Assembly (NCBI GenBank): GCA_016218095.1
Contig: JACREV010000194.1
Location: 1 to 12,988 of the forward strand
Direction of reading: 5' to 3'
Source: Deltaproteobacteria bacterium
Lineage (GTDB): Bacteria; Desulfobacterota; GWC2-55-46
DNA length: 12,988 nucleotides
Shown here piece after piece: positions 5,010-12,699 of the stretch. A program made the translations under genes and the position numbers. The stretch's first letter is position 1. Every line of letters starts with the position of its first letter. Under the pieces are notes generated by a model. The model did not search any database, was not told the DNA's origin, and was given only the letters and a program-made list of their open reading frames with translations.

Positions 5010-7397
5010 ATGTTTTTTTTTGCCGCCATATATCTCGCCGCGCTCGCGTCATTATACTTCTCTCAAGCGCTCGGAGGCGCGTATCTGCTTACTGAAAGGG
5101 ACCTCGGAGTCTATTTCATGCCTCCGAGGCATCTCTGGGTCGAAATACTAAAGGCTGGAGAGTTCCCGCTCTGGAACCCTTACTCCTACGGCGGGCACCC
5201 GCTGCTTGCGACACTCCAGCCCGGCATACTCTACCCTGTCAATCTGATACTCCTCGTGCTCCCCTTCGACCTCGCCTTCAACTGGTCGATAGTCATCCAC
5301 TTCTTCCTCGCCGGGGGATTCACTTACATCCTTGTAAGGGAGCTCAAGGGCGGAAAGTGGGCCTCTCTCGCCTCGGCGATCACGTTCATGCTCGGGGGCT
5401 ACATGTTCTCGGCGCACAACGTGATGTCCACGCTCTTTTCAGCCGCGTGGACGCCGCTTGCGGTATTTTTATTCCTGAGGGCCTTGCGGCGCGGGTCATT
5501 TGGTTACGCGGCGCTCGCCGGCATCGTCATGACCGTGATGTTCACCGGCGGAGGCGTAGAGGTGTTCCTCGGCACATTCGGGCTCATCTCCGTCCTCGCT
5601 TTCTTCCCCGGCGTTTTTGATTTTGACGTCTCTAAGGCGAAGGCCAGGCTTGTGAAGAGGGCCGCCCTGCTTCTGATAACCGTCGTTGTCTTCGTATCCT
5701 TGGGGGCCGTACAGTTATTCCCCTTCATGGAGCTTGCGCGCCATTCGACGAGGGCAGGGGGGCTGTCGTTCCATGAGGCGACTACCTGGTCGCTCGACGT
5801 GAAGGACTTCATCCAGTTCCTCATCCCGGACCCGTTCGGGTACGGGGTGAACGAGGAAAAATACTGGGCGAACCAGAGCTGGCTTAAGACCATTTACACC
5901 GGGGCCGCGCCGTTCGTACTCTCCGTATTCTTTTTCATGAAGGCAGGGAGGAGGGCCTTGCCGCTCGTCCTTCTGACACTCGTATTCCTTGGCCTCTCGA
6001 TGGGCCGTAACTTTTTTTTCTATCAGTATCTCCACGCGTGGCTGCCTTTCTTCGACAAGTTCCGTTATCCGGTAAAATTCCTCTTCGCGCCGTTCCTCTT
6101 CCTCTCCGTTGTCGCCGGTCTCGGGCTCGACGGCCTCGTGGAGGGCGTCAAAAAAGGGGGAAGGGCCGAACTGAAGGTAATATCGGTCCTGCTCGTCCTC
6201 TCCACGCTCGCGGCCCTGTTTTTCGGCTGTCTCAGCTTCTTCGGCCCAACGGTAAAGGCATTTCTCGTCGAAAGGGGGATGGACTATCCCGAGTACAACA
6301 GGGCGGAAATAAACATCTTCAACACGAAACGGGTCCTCGCCTTCTTCATCATATTCGCAGTCGGTCTCTTTTTCGCTTACAGGTCAAAGGCTCTGCGCCT
6401 CCTCCCATGGTTCGTCGTGATACTGTTATCGATCGACATCTTCTTCGCCCACGAAGGCTATTATTTTTCCACGAGGAGGGAGGCCTATTACGACAAGGGC
6501 AACGTGATGGGGTTCATGGCCTCGAGGATGGCTGAGGATAACGGGCTCTTCCGGGTCTTCGTCACGCCGAAGACGCTTGCCGCGAACGTGGAGGTGAAGG
6601 ACGCTAAAAAGTTCGACAGGGAAGTTTTAGGCAGGATGGACCTCCACAAGGAGAGGCTCACCGGCTACAACCTCCTCTTCCGCGTATTCGACATAAACGG
6701 GGTCGAGGTGATGAAGAGGGGCGACTACACGACCCTCTACGATATCATGTCGCGGCAGACTTCGATAGAGGCTACGAACATACCGTCTTTCCTGAACGTA
6801 AGATACGTGGTATCCATCCCGGTGATAAGGTCCGAACGCTACAGGCTCGTAAAGGTCATAGGCGCGCTCGATGGTGTGAAGGGTGTCGAGGAAGAAGGGG
6901 CCTTGAAGATATACGAGAACCTCGACTTCGTCCCGCGCTTCAACCTCGTATCGGATTACAAGGTGATTACAAAAGCTGACGAGTTCGCCCGAACGATCTC
7001 CGGCAGAGGCTTCGACCCCAAAAAAACAGTCCTGCTTGAAGAAGGACCGTGGCCGGGCGGACATGGCAATGAACGAGAGTTGAAAGACTGCGGAGTCGAA
7101 GTCGTAAGTTATATGATGAACTCGACGGAACTCAAGACCCGTTGCCGGGAGAGGTCCATACTTGTCGCGAGCGAGTCCTGGTACCCCGGATGGAAGGCCT
7201 TTGTCGACGATAAAGAGGAGAGGATCCTGAAGGCTGACTATGTGCTCCGCGCCGTGCCGATCAAGGCAGGGGAGCATACGGTAAGGTTCGAGTACCGGCC
7301 CTTGAGCTTCCGCGCCGGGGCGTTGGTGAGCGCGGTTAGCGCTCTATCGCTCCTGGCATTCGGGATAGTCTGTTCCAAAAGGAAGAAAAAGCAGTGA
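5010..7397 (+). CDS. YfhO-family GT-C-type membrane protein, putative glycosyltransferase
   Basis: A 795-residue polytopic membrane protein. It has the YfhO-type beginning: an acidic residue in the first periplasmic loop (LTERDLG, Asp31), then GEFPLWNPYSYGGHPLLA (PLWNP at 53-57) and many membrane helices through about residue 490. A soluble periplasmic part follows, ending in the family signature SWYPGWKAFVDD (723-734) before a last helix and a basic tail. YfhO relatives in Firmicutes add sugars to lipoteichoic acid from lipid-linked donors; the substrate here is unknown. The start is uncertain. ATG 5010 has only a distant GAGG, while GGGAGG (4966-4971) sits too close to an in-frame ATT (4974). 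Nine T residues follow the ATG directly. The stop overlaps the next GTG by 4 nt. A pilin or envelope glycosylation role is inferred from position only. Confidence 0.85.
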   Translation: MFFFAAIYLAALASLYFSQALGGAYLLTERDLGVYFMPPRHLWVEILKAGEFPLWNPYSYGGHPLLATLQPGILYPVNLILLVLPFDLAFNWSIVIHFFLAGGFTYILVRELKGGKWASLASAITFMLGGYMFSAHNVMSTLFSAAWTPLAVFLFLRALRRGSFGYAALAGIVMTVMFTGGGVEVFLGTFGLISVLAFFPGVFDFDVSKAKARLVKRAALLLITVVVFVSLGAVQLFPFMELARHSTRAGGLSFHEATTWSLDVKDFIQFLIPDPFGYGVNEEKYWANQSWLKTIYTGAAPFVLSVFFFMKAGRRALPLVLLTLVFLGLSMGRNFFFYQYLHAWLPFFDKFRYPVKFLFAPFLFLSVVAGLGLDGLVEGVKKGGRAELKVISVLLVLSTLAALFFGCLSFFGPTVKAFLVERGMDYPEYNRAEINIFNTKRVLAFFIIFAVGLFFAYRSKALRLLPWFVVILLSIDIFFAHEGYYFSTRREAYYDKGNVMGFMASRMAEDNGLFRVFVTPKTLAANVEVKDAKKFDREVLGRMDLHKERLTGYNLLFRVFDINGVEVMKRGDYTTLYDIMSRQTSIEATNIPSFLNVRYVVSIPVIRSERYRLVKVIGALDGVKGVEEEGALKIYENLDFVPRFNLVSDYKVITKADEFARTISGRGFDPKKTVLLEEGPWPGGHGNERELKDCGVEVVSYMMNSTELKTRCRERSILVASESWYPGWKAFVDDKEERILKADYVLRAVPIKAGEHTVRFEYRPLSFRAGALVSAVSALSLLAFGIVCSKRKKKQ
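5013..5021 (+). repeat. Nine-base T homopolymer directly after the start codon
   Basis: T9 encodes Phe2-Phe4 of the YfhO-like protein, immediately following the ATG. Slippage by one base here would shift the whole reading frame. Similar runs occur at 6012-6019 (T8, same gene) and 9532-9539 (A8, the PMT-like gene). Confidence 0.9.
6012..6019 (+). repeat. Eight-base T homopolymer inside the YfhO-like gene
   Basis: T8 within the codons for Asn-Phe-Phe-Phe of a membrane segment, in an otherwise GC-rich gene. A possible slippage site; it may simply reflect adjacent Phe codons. Confidence 0.9.
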
Positions 7398-9436
7398 CGA
7401 CAAATAAAAGGCCTGCGCTGAATCTCTTTATCATAAGTTTTTTGACCCTCTTCGGCGAGATGATGTTCATAAGGTACATCTCCTCGAACATCTATCTCCT
7501 TTCATACTACAAGAACGCGGTCCTGATCGCCATATTCCTCGGTCTGGGGACCGGTTTTCTCACGTCGAGGTCGAAGAGGAACCTTATTGAGCTCATACCA
7601 ATAGCCTCGCTCGTCCTTGTCACCATCATCATCTACTTCAACGATTACCTCAGGATCGACCTCGACCACTCGTTAAAGGACGAGTCGATCTGGCCGGAGT
7701 TCTGGGCGAATACCCGTGCCCAGTCTGTCCCGATATTCGGGGTCCTCGTATTCTTTTACATCGCCATAGCCCTCTACTTCATCCCGCTCGGACAGGAGAC
7801 GATGAGGGCGATGGCCGCGTTCAGGCCGCTACGCGCCTACTCGTTGAACATCGCCGGCGCGCTCGCCGGGATCGTCTTATTCGCAATAGCCGGTTGGCTC
7901 TGGACGACTCCTCTCGTATGGTTCACGGTCTTCCTCGTGCCAACGCTCTGGTGGAGCTGGAAGTATTCGAAGAGAGGGGTCTTTTATCTCAATATCGCCG
8001 CGGTCTTCATCACGCTCTTCCTCGTCTTTTCAGCGAACTACGGCCCCGAGGTCTGGTCGCCGTACAGCAGGATAAGGGTCTACCCGTATTCGGCGCAACC
8101 CGGCTCGGGCTTCATATCGACGACTAACGGAAACCCGCAGGTCGGCTCCATGAACTTCGATATCGTTTACAAGGGGGCGGAAGCGGCGCTCAACACAGAG
8201 TCCCGCCGCATCTACGAGATACCCTATGACCTTGGGTCGCCCAAGACCGTCATGGTCGTAGGCGCGGGCGCCGGAAACGAGACCGCGATGGCGCTCCGGC
8301 GCGGGGCTTCTTACGTAGACGCCGTCGAGATAGACCCGGTATTCATCACGCTCGGCTCTCATTTGAGCCCGCACAGGCCGTTTGTGGATGAGAGGGTCTC
8401 TGTCCACGTCGACGACGCGAGGGCCTTTTTCCACAAGACGAAAAGAAAGTACGACCTCGTCGTAATAGGCTTCCTCGACTCCCAGTACCATCTGACGCAC
8501 ATGTCTAACATAAGGACCGAGAACTTCGTCTATACCTACGAGAGCCTGAAGAGGACGAAGGAAATTTTGACGGACGGCGGCGTCCTACAGCTCAACTACA
8601 ACGCGCCCAGGCCGGATATGCGCGCGAAGCTCTATAAGATATTGAAGGACGTCTACGGCGACGATCTCGTCGTCTACGCGCCGATCGACCCGGTATCAGG
8701 CAACATCTCATATGTGGCAGGGCCGGGTGTGAAGGGTAAAAAGCACCTAGCCGGTTTGCAGGAGACCGCCTTCAAGACGGAAGGGGATTTGACGCTCCCC
8801 ACCGACGACTGGCCGTTCCTCTATCTCGAGGGAAAGAAGATACCTAAAGAGTACTGGTCGATGCTCCTTGTAATACCCGTCATATCTTTCGCGCTCATAC
8901 GCGCCGTAGCCGGGCATCACGGCTCCTTCAGCATTAAATTCTTCATGCTCGGGCTCGGGTTCATGCTCCTTGAGACAAAGTCCATTACGTCCTTCGCCCT
9001 GCTATTCGGCTCGACAGTGACGGTCGTCTCAATCGTGATAGCGGCGATACTCTCCTCCGTCCTCCTCGCCAACTTCATAATCCACAGGTGGTACATGGAG
9101 TCCGTCACCGTCCCGTACCTCCTTATATTCGCATCGCTGGTCGTCCTCTATTTCCTGCCGTTGAGCTTATTCATTGGGCTCGGCTGGGCAACGAAGCTCG
9201 TTGTTTCGATTCTCCTCATCTCGGCCCCGATATTCTTCGCCTCGTTCGTCTTCGGCATCTCCTTTGCCCGCTCAGAGAGGATGGACGTCGACATGGGCTC
9301 CAACATCTTCGGCTCCGTCGTCGGCGGGATGTCCGAGTACCTCTCCATGGCGATGGGTTTCAACGGGCTCTACGTCGTCAGCCTCATCGCGTACGCGATA
9401 GCGTTCATAGTCGACATAAGGGGGAAGAAGGCTTGA
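7394..9436 (+). CDS. Membrane-embedded spermidine-synthase-like (Rossmann, SAM-binding-like) protein
   Basis: A 680-residue protein starting at GTG 7394, overlapping the previous stop as GTGA, which implies translational coupling. It has three parts. An N-terminal block of about seven hydrophobic helices covers roughly residues 10-215. A cytoplasmic-type Rossmann domain follows, with GAGAGNE (290-296) and the acidic ribose-binding motif VEIDP (Glu312, Asp314). A C-terminal block of further helices runs from about 487 to 676. The order matches the membrane-fused spermidine-synthase-like family. True aminopropyltransferases have GGGDGG and an Asp right after the YDxxIxD strand; here the strand reads YDLVVIGFLDS, with Gly359 in that place. 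So polyamine synthesis is unlikely, and an uncharacterised SAM-dependent methyltransferase or lipid/sugar-modifying role is possible. It lies between two GT-C genes, which suggests a shared pathway. Confidence 0.8.
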   Translation: MTTNKRPALNLFIISFLTLFGEMMFIRYISSNIYLLSYYKNAVLIAIFLGLGTGFLTSRSKRNLIELIPIASLVLVTIIIYFNDYLRIDLDHSLKDESIWPEFWANTRAQSVPIFGVLVFFYIAIALYFIPLGQETMRAMAAFRPLRAYSLNIAGALAGIVLFAIAGWLWTTPLVWFTVFLVPTLWWSWKYSKRGVFYLNIAAVFITLFLVFSANYGPEVWSPYSRIRVYPYSAQPGSGFISTTNGNPQVGSMNFDIVYKGAEAALNTESRRIYEIPYDLGSPKTVMVVGAGAGNETAMALRRGASYVDAVEIDPVFITLGSHLSPHRPFVDERVSVHVDDARAFFHKTKRKYDLVVIGFLDSQYHLTHMSNIRTENFVYTYESLKRTKEILTDGGVLQLNYNAPRPDMRAKLYKILKDVYGDDLVVYAPIDPVSGNISYVAGPGVKGKKHLAGLQETAFKTEGDLTLPTDDWPFLYLEGKKIPKEYWSMLLVIPVISFALIRAVAGHHGSFSIKFFMLGLGFMLLETKSITSFALLFGSTVTVVSIVIAAILSSVLLANFIIHRWYMESVTVPYLLIFASLVVLYFLPLSLFIGLGWATKLVVSILLISAPIFFASFVFGISFARSERMDVDMGSNIFGSVVGGMSEYLSMAMGFNGLYVVSLIAYAIAFIVDIRGKKA

Positions 9437-11118
9437 GAGGTGAGGGGTGTTCAAAAAAGGGTCTTATCGCCTGGGCGATAGCGGCAACGCTTATCATTGT
9501 ATTCTTCGTGGCCGCCTCTTCCGTCGCGCTCAAAAAAAACAACACCTGGGACGAGTCCGCCCACATACTCTCGGGCTACGCCTATGTAAAAAAGGGGATG
9601 GACTGGATCTCGCCCCTTAACCACCCGGTCCTGGGAAGGGCCATCTCCGGCGCGCTCCCGGCGGCCTTTCTCGACCTCGACTTCGATGAGAAGGTCAGCC
9701 CTGAGGGCGCGAGGGGGTCCAACTTCTTCCCTTATTCGCTGAAGTTCCTCTACGAGAACAGGGTGAGCGGAGATACCGTCCTTTTCCTGAGCAGGCTCGG
9801 TAATATCATCCTCGCTTCCATCCTCGGTATATTCGTCTTTCTCTGGTCTCGCGAGCTATGGGGTATAAAAGGCGCGGTCCTCTCGGTCTTTCTATACGCC
9901 CTCTGTCCCAACATTATCGCGAATGCGTCCATAGCCACGACCGACCTCCCTATAACAGCCTTTTTCTTCATCTCCCTCTATTTCCTATACGGCATTGACG
10001 CGAAGGGTCTGAAGGCCTGGAGGGTAATAGCCGCGGCAGTCGCCATAGCCCTCGCGCTCGCCTCGAAGCATACGGCCTTACTCCTTGTACCTATAGTCCT
10101 TGCGTTGCTTGCAATCGCATTAAGGCGAGAAGGCAAAAAGGCCCTCCCGTATTACGCGCTACTCGTCATTACCGTCTATCTCTGCCTCTGGGCCATATAC
10201 GGCTTCAGGTTCCATTCCGGCAGACCCGACTATGAGCCGCTCAATTGGTCGATATTCTCATCGTCATCGCTAATGCCGCTCTTTGACCTTTTGAGGGATT
10301 GGAGGCTCCTGCCGGAGGCGTACCTTTACAGTGTCGCAGGGGTCGTCATGGGTGCGTCGACCGGAAGAGCGGCCTTCCTCATGGGCGAATACTCGAGCAC
10401 GGGCTGGTGGTATTACTTCATCGTCGCCTTCCTCATAAAGACGCCTATACCTGTCCTGATACTCATCAATGCCTCCACACTCTACCTTTTCGCAGGGCGG
10501 GAAAGGCTTAAGTATGGCTTATGGCTCCTGGTTCCGGCGCTTATTGTTTTTACGGCGATGTCGCTTCAAAAGGTCAACATAGGCATCCGCCATATACTAC
10601 CGGTCTACCCGTTCATATTCACGCTCACGGGGTTTGTCCCGCTCATAAAGACAAAGAGCGCGAGGGCCGCAAAATCCGTCTTCATCTTTTTGATCGCCTG
10701 GTACGCCTACTCGGCGGCTTCGATCCATCCGCACCAGCTCGCGTACTTCAACGAGTTCATAGGGGGGCCTCAAAACGGGTACAGGTACCTTGTCGACTCC
10801 AACCTCGACTGGGGGCAGGACTTGAAGGGCCTTAAAAAGTACATGGAGGACAACAATATCGAAAAGATCAAGCTCGCGTACTTCGGTCTATCCGACCCGA
10901 AGTACTTCGGCATCGATTACGAGTACCTCCCGAGCTACGCGATACTCGAGCCGGTGAACGTTAAGGAGGCGGTCGAGCTCAAGGGCTATTTCGCCGTGAG
11001 CGCGACGATGCTCCAGGGGGTCTACCTCGCAGACAAGGACTATTACAAGGTCTTCAAGGGCATGGAACCCGTTGGAAACGTCGGGTACTCGATATTCATC
11101 TATGACCTTAACAATTGA
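9433..11118 (+). CDS. PMT/ArnT-like GT-C glycosyltransferase (polyprenyl-phosphate-sugar dependent)
   Basis: A 561-residue polytopic inner-membrane protein. The open frame reaches further back, but only inside the upstream gene in another frame. The best start is TTG 9433, overlapping the previous stop as TTGA, because the first ATG (9598) would remove the first membrane helix and the catalytic motif. Family marks are NTWDESAHI (Asp40-Glu41) in the first periplasmic loop, where GT-C enzymes hold the catalytic acid, then NHPVLGR (His64-Pro65) and about ten membrane helices. The C-terminal segment YRYLVDSNLDWGQDLKGL, followed by KLAYFGLSDPKYFGI, recurs in glycosyltransferase-39-type proteins. 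Such enzymes transfer a sugar from a polyprenyl phosphate carrier to protein or lipid outside the membrane. The acceptor here is unknown; the pilins flanking this three-gene block are attractive candidates. An A8 run lies at 9532-9539. Confidence 0.85.
   Translation: MRGEGCSKKGLIAWAIAATLIIVFFVAASSVALKKNNTWDESAHILSGYAYVKKGMDWISPLNHPVLGRAISGALPAAFLDLDFDEKVSPEGARGSNFFPYSLKFLYENRVSGDTVLFLSRLGNIILASILGIFVFLWSRELWGIKGAVLSVFLYALCPNIIANASIATTDLPITAFFFISLYFLYGIDAKGLKAWRVIAAAVAIALALASKHTALLLVPIVLALLAIALRREGKKALPYYALLVITVYLCLWAIYGFRFHSGRPDYEPLNWSIFSSSSLMPLFDLLRDWRLLPEAYLYSVAGVVMGASTGRAAFLMGEYSSTGWWYYFIVAFLIKTPIPVLILINASTLYLFAGRERLKYGLWLLVPALIVFTAMSLQKVNIGIRHILPVYPFIFTLTGFVPLIKTKSARAAKSVFIFLIAWYAYSAASIHPHQLAYFNEFIGGPQNGYRYLVDSNLDWGQDLKGLKKYMEDNNIEKIKLAYFGLSDPKYFGIDYEYLPSYAILEPVNVKEAVELKGYFAVSATMLQGVYLADKDYYKVFKGMEPVGNVGYSIFIYDLNN
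9532..9539 (+). repeat. Eight-base A homopolymer near the start of the PMT-like gene
   Basis: A8 spans Lys-Lys-Asn codons just before the catalytic TWDE motif. A frame change here would remove the active site. It is one of three long homopolymers in this block. Confidence 0.9.
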
Positions 11119-11143
11119 ATGTCCTTCGTGAAAATACTATAAT
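11115..11143 (+). promoter_or_regulatory. Candidate promoter before the minor pilin genes
   Basis: TTGAAT (11115-11120), a 17-bp spacer and consensus TATAAT (11138-11143). It overlaps the stop of the glycosyltransferase gene and the ATG of the next gene. Predicted transcription start near 11150, next to an in-frame GTG (11151), so a leaderless minor-pilin mRNA is conceivable. The arrangement may be fortuitous. Confidence 0.45.
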
Positions 11144-11741
11144 GGCGTCCGTGGATAAGGGCTTTACCCTGATAGAGCTCGTCCTTGTGATCGCGCTTGC
11201 CGCCATACTCGCGGCCGTCGCGTATCCGATGATCTTCGGCGGGACCTCGGCCGTCACCGTGCCGGTCTTCGCGAAAAAGGTCCAGGAGGACGTCCGTTAC
11301 GCCCAGTCTCTTGCGCTCCTCCGCTCCAACCTCGACACCCCGAACGCCACGAACCCGTCATTCAGGTACCGCATCAGGATAAATATCGCGGACGCGAGCT
11401 GTCCCGGCTCTGCCCAATACACCATAGTAAACGACTCGGATAATAACGGCACTTGGGGCGAGAACCCTAATGGCGGAAGTCTCGTCGAGAGCGCGAGGAA
11501 CCCGGCGACCGGCGAGGACTTCTTCTGCGTCCGCATGGATACAGGCGATCTTGTTGGCTTCCAGATATCCGCCGACTTCGGCGGCTCGGTCCCCGGCATA
11601 CTCGAGTTCGACACCATGGGTACGCCTTACGACAGCGACGGAGTGAAGCTTGCCGCCTCAAAGACCATAACGATAACGAAGGACGGGGTCTCGTCGACCG
11701 TCACAATAACGCCCAATACCGGGATGGTTGTCGTCCAATAG
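11142..11741 (+). CDS. GspH/FimT-type minor pilin (MshC-like)
   Basis: A 199-residue prepilin. The leader MASVDKG is cut before FTLIELVLVIALAAILAAVA, with Glu at +5. The mature protein has the GspH/FimT pattern: a helix, the segment FAKKVQEDVRYAQSLALLRS, a beta-rich domain and a terminal ITPNTGMVVVQ like the TGR-type FimT ends. Cys87 and Cys129 may form a disulfide. ATG 11142 gives a 7-residue basic leader; a TTG at 11115 (TTGA overlap with the previous stop) would give 16 residues, and GTG 11151 would give four. No Shine-Dalgarno supports any of these. FimT/GspH proteins help initiate the fibre at the tip. It stands where mshC stands in the MSHA order, with the glycosyltransferase block between it and the major pilin. 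Confidence 0.88.
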   Translation: MASVDKGFTLIELVLVIALAAILAAVAYPMIFGGTSAVTVPVFAKKVQEDVRYAQSLALLRSNLDTPNATNPSFRYRIRINIADASCPGSAQYTIVNDSDNNGTWGENPNGGSLVESARNPATGEDFFCVRMDTGDLVGFQISADFGGSVPGILEFDTMGTPYDSDGVKLAASKTITITKDGVSSTVTITPNTGMVVVQ

Positions 11742-11749
11742 AATAATAT

Positions 11750-12163
11750 ATGAGAGACGAACGAGGCTTTACCCTCATAGAAGTCATCATGGTGATAGTG
11801 GTGCTGGCGATCGTCGGCACCGGCATCCTCATGTACTTCGCGGGGCTCTCAGGAAGGCCGGACGCCGTCACGCTCACGCAGGCCGCCGCTTTGGCGCAGG
11901 AGAAGATGGAGAGTCTGCTCGCTGACAAGAAGGCGAACGGGTTCAATACCATCATCTCCGCGGCCCCCGCGGCCTTGCCCGCGCCTTTCGACAGGTTCAC
12001 CCGCGAGGTCGATGTCTTCTGCGTGCAGGAGGCCGACCTCGATACCTCGAACGGCACCATGCCCAACTGCTCCGACTCAGACATAAACGCGAAGAGGGTA
12101 AGGGTGACCGTATCGTGGGGGGGCGGCTCATCGGATTTTGTGACCGTCATGACAAACCACTGA
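11750..12163 (+). CDS. PilV/MshD-like minor pilin
   Basis: A 137-residue prepilin. The leader MRDERG is cut before FTLIEVIMVIVVLAIVGTGIL, with Glu at +5. It continues TQAAALAQEKMESLLADKK, the ...LAQEKME... helix pattern seen in PilV/MshD/GspI-type minor pilins. A short beta-rich C-terminal domain has two cysteines (VFCVQ and PNCSD), a likely disulfide. It starts eight bases after the previous stop without a recognisable ribosome site, so translation probably depends on ribosomes from the gene before. Its stop overlaps the next ATG by one base. Order and type match mshD. Exact assignment among PilV, GspI and MshD is not possible from sequence alone. Confidence 0.87.
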   Translation: MRDERGFTLIEVIMVIVVLAIVGTGILMYFAGLSGRPDAVTLTQAAALAQEKMESLLADKKANGFNTIISAAPAALPAPFDRFTREVDVFCVQEADLDTSNGTMPNCSDSDINAKRVRVTVSWGGGSSDFVTVMTNH

Positions 12164-12699
12164 TGAAGCACGCGTTTGATACAAGGGGCTTTACGCTCAT
12201 CGAGACGGTCATGGTCATCGTCCTCGTCGGCATCATCGGCACGGTCGTCTCGTCCCTCCTCTATCAGGGGTCGAAGTCGATAGAGGCCGGGGACGCGAGG
12301 AAAGAGCTCTCGTCACAGGGGAGGCTCGCCGTCGAGAGGGCCTCCCGTGAGATGCGCCTTATGCGCTGCACTACGGCCGGGAACTCCTGCAACCCCCAGG
12401 CCTCTGACATAACGGCATGGACAGCGACCGAGTTAAGGTTCGTAACCACAAACTACGAGGGCAGGGGATTGAGGTTCGACGCGGGTACATTGAAGCTCAG
12501 GCAGGGCTCGGGCGCCCTCGACCCGGATGATACGCTCGCAAATAATGTGTCCGCCGCGTCTTTCGAGTACCTTAAAAGCGACGGCACGCCTGCCTCTGCC
12601 GTCGGCGAGATATGGGTGATAAACCTCGACATGACGCTCTCAAGCGGAACAGAGTCGGTCCCGTTCAGGGCCTCGGTCCACCCGAGGAGTTTCAGATGA
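12163..12699 (+). CDS. PilW/MshO-like minor pilin
   Basis: A 178-residue prepilin. I chose ATG 12163 (TGATG, one-base overlap with the previous stop) over an upstream in-frame GTG at 12115, because it gives the normal short leader MKHAFDTRG before FTLIETVMVIVLVGIIGTVV. Glu is at +5. The following GRLAVERASREMRLMRC is the characteristic R.A...ER..REMR segment of PilW/GspJ-type minor pilins. Cys residues at MRCTTAGNSC may pair with each other. The C-terminal part reads as beta strands (WVINLDMTLSSG...FRASVHPRS). Its stop overlaps the next gene as ATGA. It corresponds to mshO, and with the FimT-, PilV- and PilX-like proteins would form the tip complex. Confidence 0.87.
   Translation: MKHAFDTRGFTLIETVMVIVLVGIIGTVVSSLLYQGSKSIEAGDARKELSSQGRLAVERASREMRLMRCTTAGNSCNPQASDITAWTATELRFVTTNYEGRGLRFDAGTLKLRQGSGALDPDDTLANNVSAASFEYLKSDGTPASAVGEIWVINLDMTLSSGTESVPFRASVHPRSFR

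Noticed and set aside
9088..9432. Upstream extension of the PMT-like open frame
   Set aside because: It lies in another frame inside the spermidine-synthase-like gene; the Arg/His/Pro-rich translation is typical of a shadow frame.
12115..12162. GTG start for the PilW-like gene
   Set aside because: It would give a 25-residue leader overlapping the PilV-like gene; ATG 12163 gives a normal prepilin leader.
4455..12448. 14-base match AAGGTTCGTAACCA at 4455-4468 and 12435-12448
   Set aside because: One match of this length is roughly expected by chance in 13 kb, and one copy is inside a coding region.
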